This document shows, in pieces, positions 1 through 7,517 of a DNA stretch of 11,230 nucleotides. Each line of letters begins with the position of its first letter. The first letter of the stretch is position 1. The translations under genes were made by a program, and so were the position numbers. Under the pieces are notes generated by a model. The model searched no databases, was not told the origin of the DNA, and saw nothing but the letters and a program-made list of their open reading frames with translations. The stretch is from an uncultured Holophagaceae bacterium (GTDB taxonomy: Bacteria; Acidobacteriota; Holophagae; Holophagales; Holophagaceae): assembly GCA_903890595.1 (NCBI GenBank), contig CAITBU010000035.1:1-11230 (forward strand), written 5' to 3'.

Positions 1-855
1 AACACGCTGGTTCAGGACCAGGTGATGCTCCTGGAGCGCACCACTGAGGCCCGGATCCAGCTGGGGATGGACCTGGCCGCAGATCTGCACCCCATGCGCG
101 GGGATGCCAGCGCCCTGGCCCACCTGCTCCTGAACCTCTCCCTCAACGCCCTGGATGCCATGCCGGATACAGGCAGCCTCAGGTTCCGGACCCGCAACGT
201 AGATGAGCAGTGGATCGAGCTCCTGGTGGAGGACACCGGGTGCGGCATGACTGCGGAGATCCTGGCGAAGGCCATGGACCCCTTCTTCACCACCAAAGAG
301 CAGGGTAAGGGAATCGGCCTGGGGCTCTCGATCTCCCACAGCACGGTGCTGGCGCACCACGGCCAGATGCAGCTCGAGAGCGAACCCGGCCATGGAACCC
401 GGGTGCGCCTACGCTTCCCCGCCTGCGAGAGGGCCTCAAAGCAGACCGTGCCGGAGGAGGTTGCGCCCGCACCGCTGGAAACCAGTGGGACCAGCCTCAG
501 TGTCCTGCTGGTGGACGACGACGAACTGATCCAGAGCTCCATCCAGATGGTCCTGGAGGCCCTTGGTCACGGGGTCATGACGGTATCCAGCGGCGAAGAG
601 GCCCTGGCGAAACTGGAGGCGGGACTCCTGGTGGACCTGGTCATCCTGGACATGAACATGCCGGGACTGGGTGGGGCTGGCACCCTGCCGCACCTTCGTG
701 CCTTGCGCCCAAAGGTGCCCGTCCTGCTCGCCACGGGTCGAATCGACCAGACCGCACTGACCCTGGCCTCGGCTCATCCTGGGGTTACCCTGCTCCCCAA
801 ACCCTTCGGCCAGGGTACGCTCCGGAATTCCATCAATAGCCTTGGCCTGGGGTGA
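1..855 (+). CDS. Hybrid sensor histidine kinase, C-terminal part (HATPase + receiver), 5' end outside window
   Basis: The reading frame is open from nucleotide 1, so this is the 3' end of a longer gene; 284 codons are visible. Counting from the first codon, an HHK-type ATPase domain occupies about residues 30-135: N-box NLSLNALDAM (45-54, Asn49), G1 box EDTGCGM around Asp78, F-box DPFFTTK (about 93-99) and G2 box GKGIGLGLS (102-109). A linker leads into a receiver domain from about residue 167: acidic residues 172-174, phospho-acceptor Asp217 in VILDMNMP, Thr245 and Lys267 in the LLPKPF motif. By family knowledge it autophosphorylates on a His in the missing part and passes phosphate to its own receiver. 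The sensor domain and dimerisation helix are not visible, so the stimulus is unknown. A GTG at 22 could be read as a start but would omit the dimerisation domain. The next gene converges on it, so it is the last gene of its unit. Confidence 0.92.
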   Translation, partial: NTLVQDQVMLLERTTEARIQLGMDLAADLHPMRGDASALAHLLLNLSLNALDAMPDTGSLRFRTRNVDEQWIELLVEDTGCGMTAEILAKAMDPFFTTKEQGKGIGLGLSISHSTVLAHHGQMQLESEPGHGTRVRLRFPACERASKQTVPEEVAPAPLETSGTSLSVLLVDDDELIQSSIQMVLEALGHGVMTVSSGEEALAKLEAGLLVDLVILDMNMPGLGGAGTLPHLRALRPKVPVLLATGRIDQTALTLASAHPGVTLLPKPFGQGTLRNSINSLGLG

Positions 856-863
856 AGTGCGTT

Positions 864-880
864 TTCACAGGTGCTGTGAA
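864..880. repeat. Short perfect inverted repeat in convergent gap
   Basis: TTCACAG and CTGTGAA flank the 3-nt loop GTG, nine nucleotides after the kinase stop codon. It could be a weak terminator for the kinase gene, since it sits just past the stop, but no T-run follows on the plus strand. On the minus strand the stem is followed by four A/C-rich bases rather than a clear U-tract. A protein-binding palindrome is the alternative. The rest of the 856-1017 gap shows no gene I can support. Confidence 0.4.
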
Positions 881-1017
881 TCTTCGCAGTAGGGCCGCTG
901 CACCATGACTACTGATTTTGCTTCTTTTGAGCCTAGAGCCAGAGCCCTGACCTCACGGATTCAGGTGAGCCCATCCTTAACCGGTGCTCATCCCCCCTCT
1001 CCCCGTGCAGACCTGCA

Positions 1018-1626
1018 TCAATCCCAAGTGATGCTGCCGCCTCGGCTGCGCTCCTGCCAGGCGTGGTCCAGGGCGGGGGCGAGGTCGGGGGGGCACTGGA
1101 AGCGCAGGATGGCGTCGGCACTGACGAAGGTCTGTTCCAGGGGCTCTGCGGCAGGGAAAGCCCCCAGGAGGGCGAAGGGCAGGTGGGCCTGGCTGGCGGG
1201 CACCCGGAGCGCCCCGGTGCGCAGGATGCGAACCTCCTCCCAGAACCCGGCTTCATCGGCCACGGCCAGGGCACCCTGGACGCCTTCGGTGTAGGCCCGC
1301 ACCAGCCCGCCGGTGCCCAGCTTCGTACCGCCGTACCAGCGGATGCAGACGGCGAGGAGGTCCGTGACCTGGGCCCCCTCCAGCACCGCCAGCATGGGCC
1401 TTCCTGCTGTGCCGGAGGGCTCGCCATCGTCATCGACACCCTGACTCGTCACCGGCACCCCCTCGCGCCAGGCGCTGCAGTGGTGGGTGGCGTCGAAGTC
1501 CCGCTTCCGCAGCAGGGCCAGGACCGCCGCCCGCTCCCCCGCATCCCGGGCCGGGTGCAGCTCCGTCAGGAAGACCGAGGCCTTCTCCCGGAGGCGGTGG
1601 ACGGCGGGATCCTTCAGGCGGCGCAT
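1018..1626 (-). CDS. yigZ: IMPACT / YigZ family protein (UPF0029)
   Basis: The 202-residue product has the two signature motifs of the IMPACT/YigZ family: DDDGEPSGTAGRPM (65-78) and CIRWYGGTKLGTGGLVRAY (94-112). The N-terminal IMPACT domain spans about 10-120 and is followed by a shorter ferredoxin-like C-terminal domain of the DUF1949 type (about 130-195), as in E. coli YigZ, which is of similar length. Eukaryotic IMPACT modulates GCN2 signalling; the bacterial role is poorly defined and may involve nucleic acid or translation, so only the family is assigned. ATG at 1626 is the only usable start before an upstream in-frame stop; no good Shine-Dalgarno precedes it. The gene is divergent from brnT (71 nt between starts) and converges with the kinase gene. 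Confidence 0.92.
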   Translation of the reverse strand: MRRLKDPAVHRLREKASVFLTELHPARDAGERAAVLALLRKRDFDATHHCSAWREGVPVTSQGVDDDGEPSGTAGRPMLAVLEGAQVTDLLAVCIRWYGGTKLGTGGLVRAYTEGVQGALAVADEAGFWEEVRILRTGALRVPASQAHLPFALLGAFPAAEPLEQTFVSADAILRFQCPPDLAPALDHAWQERSRGGSITWD

Positions 1627-1663
1627 CTGTCCAGCATGGATGCCACTGGGGGCGGGGGCAACC

Positions 1664-1691
1664 TTGACGGCTACTTACGGAGCAATACACT
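1664..1691 (+). promoter_or_regulatory. Predicted brnTA promoter
   Basis: TTGACG at 1664-1669 (5 of 6 bases of the -35 consensus) and TACACT at 1686-1691 (4 of 6 of the -10 consensus) are 16 nt apart. The expected start point, about seven bases after the -10 element, falls on or next to the brnT ATG at 1698. This implies a leaderless or nearly leaderless toxin message. Prediction from sequence only. Confidence 0.6.
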
Positions 1692-1699
1692 GTATGTAT
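1685..1699. promoter_or_regulatory. Candidate BrnA operator overlapping the brnT -10 element
   Basis: ATACA (1685-1689), one C, then TGTAT (1691-1695) form a perfect 11-bp palindrome lying across the -10 element. A second TGTAT copy abuts it at 1695-1699, running into the start codon. BrnA antitoxins are ribbon-helix-helix DNA binders that autorepress brnTA, and such proteins bind short palindromes over their own promoter, so this is the best operator candidate. The assignment is inference. Confidence 0.5.
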
Positions 1700-1985
1700 G
1701 GTTCAGTTCGAATGGGACCCACCAAAGGCCACCGCCAATCTGAAGAAGCACGGGATCTCCTTCGAGGAGGCCCAGTCTGTTTTCTACGATGAGTTTGCCG
1801 TTCAGTTCTACGACGAGGACCACTCCGCCTCAGAGAACCGTTTCATCCTGCTCGGCATGAGTGCCCGGGCCCGGATCCTGGTCGTTTGCCACTGCGAACG
1901 GGGGAAAGACGACCTCGTCCGGATCATCTCTGCACGCAGAGCCACCAGACACGAGAGTGACTTCTATGGAGGTGACCACCCATGA
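1698..1985 (+). CDS. brnT: BrnT family ribonuclease toxin (type II toxin-antitoxin)
   Basis: The 95-residue protein opens with the BrnT (DUF497) signature: FEWDP at 4-8, Lys10, Asn14, KHGIS at 17-21 and FEEAQSVF at 22-29. It ends in the family's RIISARRATRHE block followed by a Tyr. Its length matches the family. BrnT proteins have a RelE-like fold and act as ribonucleases that halt translation; BrnA neutralises them by direct binding. ATG at 1698 is the only in-frame start next to the FEWDP motif and has no Shine-Dalgarno at normal distance; the nearest GGAG lies about 15 nt upstream. The stop overlaps the brnA start (ATGA at 1982-1985), so the two genes are cotranscribed, in the toxin-first order typical of brnTA. 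The gene appears intact and base composition looks less GC-rich than its neighbours. Confidence 0.94.
   Translation: MVQFEWDPPKATANLKKHGISFEEAQSVFYDEFAVQFYDEDHSASENRFILLGMSARARILVVCHCERGKDDLVRIISARRATRHESDFYGGDHP
1968..1973 (+). promoter_or_regulatory. Strong ribosome-binding site of brnA
   Basis: GGAGGT, eight nucleotides before the brnA ATG and inside the 3' end of brnT. It contrasts with the absence of any such site before brnT and would favour antitoxin synthesis over toxin synthesis from the shared message. Confidence 0.85.
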
Positions 1986-2206
1986 GAGCCGAATACGATT
2001 TCTCGACCATGAAGGCCCGCAAGAACCCCTATGCCTCGAAGCTGAAGAAACCAGTCACCATGCGCCTCTCCGAGGAGGTCGTCCTCTACTTCAAGGACAT
2101 GGCGATGGAGGCCGGGGTTCCGTATCAGAGCCTCATCAATCTGTATCTCAGGGACTGTGTGGCTCAGCACCGGAAGGTCAAGATCGCCTGGCCGGCCAAG
2201 CCTTAA
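1982..2206 (+). CDS. brnA: BrnA family antitoxin, ribbon-helix-helix repressor
   Basis: The 74-residue product matches the BrnA/COG3514 antitoxin family: EYDFS near the N-terminus, KNPYASKLKKPVTMRL with the strand of a ribbon-helix-helix (KPVTMRL at about 23-29), SEEVVLYFKDMAMEAGVPYQ, then the family's hallmark LINLYLRDC near residue 60. It should bind and inhibit BrnT, dimerise, and repress the brnTA promoter. The start overlaps the brnT stop by four nucleotides and has the strong site GGAGGT. A terminator hairpin begins 14 nt after the stop, so brnTA forms a two-gene unit. The C-terminal KVKIAWPAKP tail is short and basic, as in relatives. Confidence 0.94.
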   Translation: MRAEYDFSTMKARKNPYASKLKKPVTMRLSEEVVLYFKDMAMEAGVPYQSLINLYLRDCVAQHRKVKIAWPAKP

Positions 2207-2219
2207 ACGCCCTTCCCAC

Positions 2220-2255
2220 ATGAGAAACGGCCCGCCAAAGCGGGCCGTTTCTCAT
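2220..2255. terminator. Bidirectional rho-independent terminator between brnA and icd
   Basis: A perfect 16-bp stem (2220-2235 with 2240-2255) closes on a 4-nt loop, CAAA. The core is GC-rich (ACGGCCCGC) and the outer arm carries AAA/TTT, so in either direction the hairpin ends with a U-rich 3' arm (GTTTCTCAT). It lies between two convergent genes, 13 nt after the brnA stop and 33 nt from the icd stop, so it can end transcription from both sides. Confidence 0.93.
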
Positions 2256-2288
2256 AGACCGGGACTGGCGTCCCGGAAAAGCAACTAG

Positions 2289-4514
<2,226 letters not shown>

Positions 4515-4519
4515 GGGTT

Positions 4520-4525
4520 CTCCTT
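4520..4525 (-). promoter_or_regulatory. Ribosome-binding site that fixes the icd start
   Basis: On the minus strand AAGGAG ends five nucleotides before the ATG at 4514. This selects the MTTQKIIWTE start over the upstream ATG at 4610, whose extra residues look like translated leader. Confidence 0.85.
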
Positions 4526-4613
4526 GTGAGGTTCCGGTCCCAACCAGGGCCCTCGGCACCAAGGCGGCGCCCGGGGGTCCGGCGATGGGGATTCTTAGGT
4601 AGGCTCCCACAGC

Positions 4614-4638
4614 AAAAGCCTTGCGGCAAGCGGCTTTC
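4614..4638 (-). terminator. Probable terminator of the 5'-nucleotidase operon
   Basis: Read on the minus strand, AAAGCC (4637-4632) pairs with GGCTTT (4620-4615), with the inner TTG/CAA pairing around a small loop and a 2-nt bulge, and ends in a run of four T. It lies about 43 nt past the metallophosphatase stop and about 100 nt before the icd start, the right place to separate the two units. The stem is imperfect, so confidence is moderate. Confidence 0.55.
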
Positions 4639-4680
4639 GTGGCTTACAGGGGATTTGAAACTTCCGTCACGCTTGAAGTC

Positions 4681-5613
4681 TTAACCCTGCACCGGCATGG
4701 CCGCTCCGGAGGCCGCCCGGACGGTCCCCTTGGCCACGGCAAAGTCCATGCGGCCCAGGTTCACCCCGCCAAAGCCGACCTGGAACACCAGGGTCTCGCC
4801 ATTAGCCTGAGGCAGGCGGACCGGTGCGTCCAGGAAGGTGTGGCTGTGCCCGCCGATGATGGCGTCGATGCCTGCGACTTGGCCTGGCAGCAGGAGATCG
4901 CAAGGAGCAGAGCCGCCCTGGTTGTTGTGCCCCAGATGGGAGAGCACCACCACCAAGTCGACCTTTTCCACCTCCCGGAGGCGCTTGATCACGGGCTTCA
5001 GGCTCTCGTAGGGGTCCTTCCAGGTGATGCCGGCATGGTTCTTGGGGTCCACCAGCCCGGCAAAGGCTACCCCGACCCCGGTAAGGCCCACCCGCACCCC
5101 CGGGAACTCCCGGACGATGTAGGGATGGACCCGCTTGCCCAGCTCCGGGGCGCCCTTGAAGTCGAAGTTGCAGTTCACGAAGGGGAAGGCCGGATTGGCG
5201 TGCTGGAGGGTCTCCATGGCGACCATGGCCTCCAGCAGCAGGCCCACGCCGTTGTCGAAGTCGTGGTTACCCAGGGTCCCGGCGTCGTAGCCCACCATGC
5301 GCATGAGCTGGTAGTCGAGGCGGCCCTTGTAGCGGTTGAAGTAGGGGGTGCCCTGGAAGGTGTCACCGGCGTCCAGCAGGAGCACCGGCCCGAGCTGCGC
5401 TCGGAGCTGCTTGACCAGGGTGGCCCGGCGCGCCACGCCCCCGAGGCCGCTGATGGCGCCGTTGCCGGGGCCGAAGGGCTCGATGCGGGAGTGGGTGTCG
5501 TTGGTGTGTAGCAGGGTGATGCGACCCCCGGCGGGCGGTGCCTCGGCCCGGAGGGGCAGGCTGCCAGCAGCAGAAGCGGCGGCGAGGGAGGCTAGGAAGG
5601 TGCGGCGTTCCAT
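4681..5613 (-). CDS. Exported metallophosphatase, catalytic half of a split 5'-nucleotidase
   Basis: The 310-residue protein has all metal-site motifs of the calcineurin-like phosphoesterase domain of UshA-type 5'-nucleotidases: NDTH (38-41), DAGDTFQG (81-88), GNHDFD (115-120), LSHLG (224-228) and GGHSHT (254-259). The N-terminus MERRTFLASLAAASAAG has a twin-arginine motif and a hydrophobic Ala/Leu stretch, suggesting Tat export with cofactors loaded before transport. A normal 5'-nucleotidase would continue into a C-terminal substrate-binding domain; here the protein stops after the catalytic domain, and that other domain is encoded by the gene just upstream. The likely role is hydrolysing periplasmic nucleotides or related phosphate esters. 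AGGGAG six nucleotides before the ATG overlaps the stop of the upstream gene (10-nt gap), pointing to coupled translation. It is the last gene of the unit. Confidence 0.93.
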   Translation of the reverse strand: MERRTFLASLAAASAAGSLPLRAEAPPAGGRITLLHTNDTHSRIEPFGPGNGAISGLGGVARRATLVKQLRAQLGPVLLLDAGDTFQGTPYFNRYKGRLDYQLMRMVGYDAGTLGNHDFDNGVGLLLEAMVAMETLQHANPAFPFVNCNFDFKGAPELGKRVHPYIVREFPGVRVGLTGVGVAFAGLVDPKNHAGITWKDPYESLKPVIKRLREVEKVDLVVVLSHLGHNNQGGSAPCDLLLPGQVAGIDAIIGGHSHTFLDAPVRLPQANGETLVFQVGFGGVNLGRMDFAVAKGTVRAASGAAMPVQG

Positions 5614-5623
5614 GGTCAGCTCC

Positions 5624-6424
5624 CTAGAGCGTGCTCAGCTTCTTGTCGCGGATGGCTTCCAGAATGGGCACGGGCACGGTGAAGCGACCCGCTGGCGGGG
5701 GCAGCAGGTCCTTGCGGGCCTTGGCCAGGGCAGCGCACTCGTCCAGCAGCATCTGGCGCAGGGTGATGCCCGTGGTGACGGCCTTCCGCCCCTTCTTCAG
5801 GGTGGGGATGGAGTCGCCGCCGGCATAGAGGTAGTCGGAGGTGGCCACCCGCACCATGGCAGCGGGATCGATGGGCTTGCCGTCGTCCCAGGTGACGGTG
5901 AGGACGGCCTTCTCGGCTGTTCCTTCCACCTTCACCAGCACTCCGGAGGAGGGCTCGCCGCCCCGGCGGAGCAGGCCCTCGCGGACCACCTGGATGACCT
6001 CGGCGCCGGTCAGTTCCACCACCACCAGCTCGTTCTCGAAGGGCATCAGCTCGAAGATGTCGCCCACCTTCAGCTGGCCGGCCCGCAGGTTTGAGCGCAG
6101 GCCCCCGGAGTTGGTGATGGCGAAGCGCACCGGTGCGTCGACGGCACCCTGGGCGGCCAGGCGCATGACATCGGCGACCCAGTAGCCCAGCAGGTTTTCC
6201 TCACCGCGGCGGCCACGGAACAGGCCCTGGGGAGCGTTCACCAGGGGCTGCCCGAAGCTGGCCTTGATCTCCTCGGCCAGGGGGGCAATCACCTTCTGGA
6301 TGGCGGGATCCTCGGCAATGAGCGGACCGACAGGGATCACCTGGGCCTTGACGGTGGCCTGGGCCCCGAGGGGCAGGACGGCCAGGAGGGTGGCGAGCAG
6401 GAAGGGGGCTGACCTAGGCCTCAT
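5624..6424 (-). CDS. Exported 5'-nucleotidase C-terminal domain protein
   Basis: The 266-residue product begins with a Sec-type signal peptide (positive MRPR, hydrophobic 7-20, cleavage likely after AQA at 21-23). The rest matches the 5'-nucleotidase C-terminal domain (5_nucleotid_C): LLGYWVADVMR (78-88), ITNSGGLRSNLRAG (103-116), MPFENELVVVELTG (127-140) and SDYLYAGGDSIP (196-207). In UshA this domain contributes the nucleobase-stacking and substrate-binding residues, and the catalytic metals sit in the other domain, so alone it should not be an active phosphatase. The ATG at 6424 overlaps the stop of the upstream membrane-protein gene by 11 nt, and GGAGG lies nine nucleotides upstream. It presumably works with the metallophosphatase encoded 10 nt downstream; direct association is inference. 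It could also be a stand-alone binding protein. Confidence 0.9.
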   Translation of the reverse strand: MRPRSAPFLLATLLAVLPLGAQATVKAQVIPVGPLIAEDPAIQKVIAPLAEEIKASFGQPLVNAPQGLFRGRRGEENLLGYWVADVMRLAAQGAVDAPVRFAITNSGGLRSNLRAGQLKVGDIFELMPFENELVVVELTGAEVIQVVREGLLRRGGEPSSGVLVKVEGTAEKAVLTVTWDDGKPIDPAAMVRVATSDYLYAGGDSIPTLKKGRKAVTTGITLRQMLLDECAALAKARKDLLPPPAGRFTVPVPILEAIRDKKLSTL

Positions 6425-7334
6425 CGGCGGCTTCCTCCAAGACGGTGCAGGCGCCCCGCACGGTGTGGTCGTGGCGCCAGTAGAGGGCTGCGGCCCGTAG
6501 CAGCCAGCCCATAATCCAGCCGTTCAGCAGCGTGACCAGCACCTGGAGCAGGAGGAAGGTCCAGACTCGCAGGGAGGTGCCACCGCCCATGCGCCAGGCC
6601 AGGAGGAGCACCAGGAAGGGCGGAATGGCGCGGGCGGCCGCACCGCCCAGGGCCAGGGCACCCCACTGGACGGGGTGGGACCAGAGGGCCAGGAAGGCAT
6701 CCTTCAGGTGGCGGCGCCAGCCGGCGTGGAGGCGCTCGGTCCAGCCCAGGCGGCAGAGCCACCACTGGATGTTCAGAGCTGCGATGAAGGCCATCCACAC
6801 CAGGGGGCGGCCAATGAAGGCGGTCCAGCCCAGGCCGGTGATGCCGAGGCGGCCCAGATAAGCGAGGCTGGCGTCCAGGCCCCAGGCCACCAGGCCCAGG
6901 GGCAGGACGCCGATGAGCAGCGTGTCCAGGGCCCCCAGTAGCCAGGGTCCCAGGGTGGCGCGAGTGCCAGCGGCCTCGCCCTGGAGGCGCCACCCGCACC
7001 AGAGCACGATGATGAGGCCCAGGCCGAACAGGTGCACGGTCGGAGAGTTGGTCAGGCGGTGCTGAATGCCCCCGTTCTGCCACAGCTCCCAGATGTCCCG
7101 GGCGCTCAGCTGCTCACCCCAGTGGGTGGGCAGGGCGCTCCAGCCGGCGGCCCGGCGCAGGTGCCCAGCCCAGCCCAGGGCAGGGCCCGTGACCACCAGG
7201 ACCCAGCCCAGCATCAGGCCCCAGCCCCAGCGACCGAAGCCCCCGCTCAGGGCAGCCCGGAGGAAGCTCCAGGGCGCACGGGGCGCCAGGGGGTCCTCCG
7301 TGTGGATGCTGGTGGGGCGGGCCTCGAGATCCAT
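6414..7334 (-). CDS. Uncharacterised multi-pass membrane protein
   Basis: I do not recognise a family. The 306-residue product has a polar N-terminus of about 30 residues, then about six hydrophobic segments: roughly 37-57, 98-116, 128-152, 172-192, 222-247 and 255-281. A short charged tail ends in EEAADEA. Trp is unusually frequent (for example WGWGLMLGW at 36-44), which is common in membrane proteins. A basic amphipathic stretch (about 198-212, ERLHAGWRRHLKDAF) lies between segments four and five. No catalytic or transport motif is seen. It is the first gene of a minus-strand unit and overlaps the 5'-nucleotidase C-terminal domain gene by 11 nt, so it is likely made with the split nucleotidase; whether it has a related job is unknown. 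No strong Shine-Dalgarno precedes the ATG at 7334. Confidence 0.78.
   Translation of the reverse strand: MDLEARPTSIHTEDPLAPRAPWSFLRAALSGGFGRWGWGLMLGWVLVVTGPALGWAGHLRRAAGWSALPTHWGEQLSARDIWELWQNGGIQHRLTNSPTVHLFGLGLIIVLWCGWRLQGEAAGTRATLGPWLLGALDTLLIGVLPLGLVAWGLDASLAYLGRLGITGLGWTAFIGRPLVWMAFIAALNIQWWLCRLGWTERLHAGWRRHLKDAFLALWSHPVQWGALALGGAAARAIPPFLVLLLAWRMGGGTSLRVWTFLLLQVLVTLLNGWIMGWLLRAAALYWRHDHTVRGACTVLEEAADEA
6434..6438 (-). promoter_or_regulatory. Ribosome-binding site for the 5'-nucleotidase C-terminal domain gene
   Basis: GGAGG (minus strand) lies nine nucleotides before the ATG at 6424, inside the end of the upstream membrane-protein gene. It supports a start that overlaps the previous stop and includes the signal peptide. 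Confidence 0.8.
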
Positions 7335-7387
7335 GGTTCGTCCGAAAAATGCGCTGTCCCATCAAACCACACTTCGAGGCCCCTCAC

Positions 7388-7417
7388 TTGACAGGAACCG
7401 GCCCCTCAGGCTTTCAT
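7388..7417 (+). promoter_or_regulatory. Predicted trp operon promoter
   Basis: A perfect -35 hexamer TTGACA (7388-7393) is followed after 18 nt by TTTCAT (7412-7417), a 4-of-6 match to the -10 consensus. The expected start point is about 7421-7425, on or just before the trpL ATG at 7425. I see no TrpR-like operator palindrome over it. The weak -10 makes this moderate. Confidence 0.55.
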
Positions 7418-7424
7418 CGAAGCC

Positions 7425-7517
7425 ATGACGCTGCTCTCCCTGACCCCCTGCCGGGGCCCCCAAGTCGGGGCTTGGCGGTGGCGTGTCGGCTTGGACGGCT
7501 CCCTGCGCGCGGCCTAG
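7425..7517 (+). CDS. trpL: trp operon leader peptide with Trp-Arg-Trp motif
   Basis: A 30-codon reading frame, ATG at 7425 to TAG at 7515-7517, starts MTLLSLTPC and contains GAWRWRVG, with Trp codons at 7473-7475 and 7479-7481. Two Trp codons only one codon apart in so short a peptide, placed between a promoter and a terminator just ahead of trpE, identify it as the sensing peptide of a transcription attenuator. When charged tRNA-Trp is scarce the ribosome should stall there and let the antiterminator form. No good Shine-Dalgarno lies before the ATG (only GAAG four nucleotides upstream, and AGG at about 15 nt), so it may be translated as a leaderless message. It is too short for ordinary gene callers. 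Confidence 0.86.
   Translation: MTLLSLTPCRGPQVGAWRWRVGLDGSLRAA

Noticed and set aside
905..1294. A 129-codon plus-strand frame in the kinase-yigZ gap
   Set aside because: Most of it lies antisense over yigZ, it has no Shine-Dalgarno and its Ser/Arg/Ala-rich product matches nothing I know. A short real peptide at its start cannot be excluded but has no support.
4515..4610. N-terminal extension of icd by 32 codons
   Set aside because: The extension has no family sequence, and AAGGAG sits just before the ATG at 4514, where the family's normal N-terminus begins.
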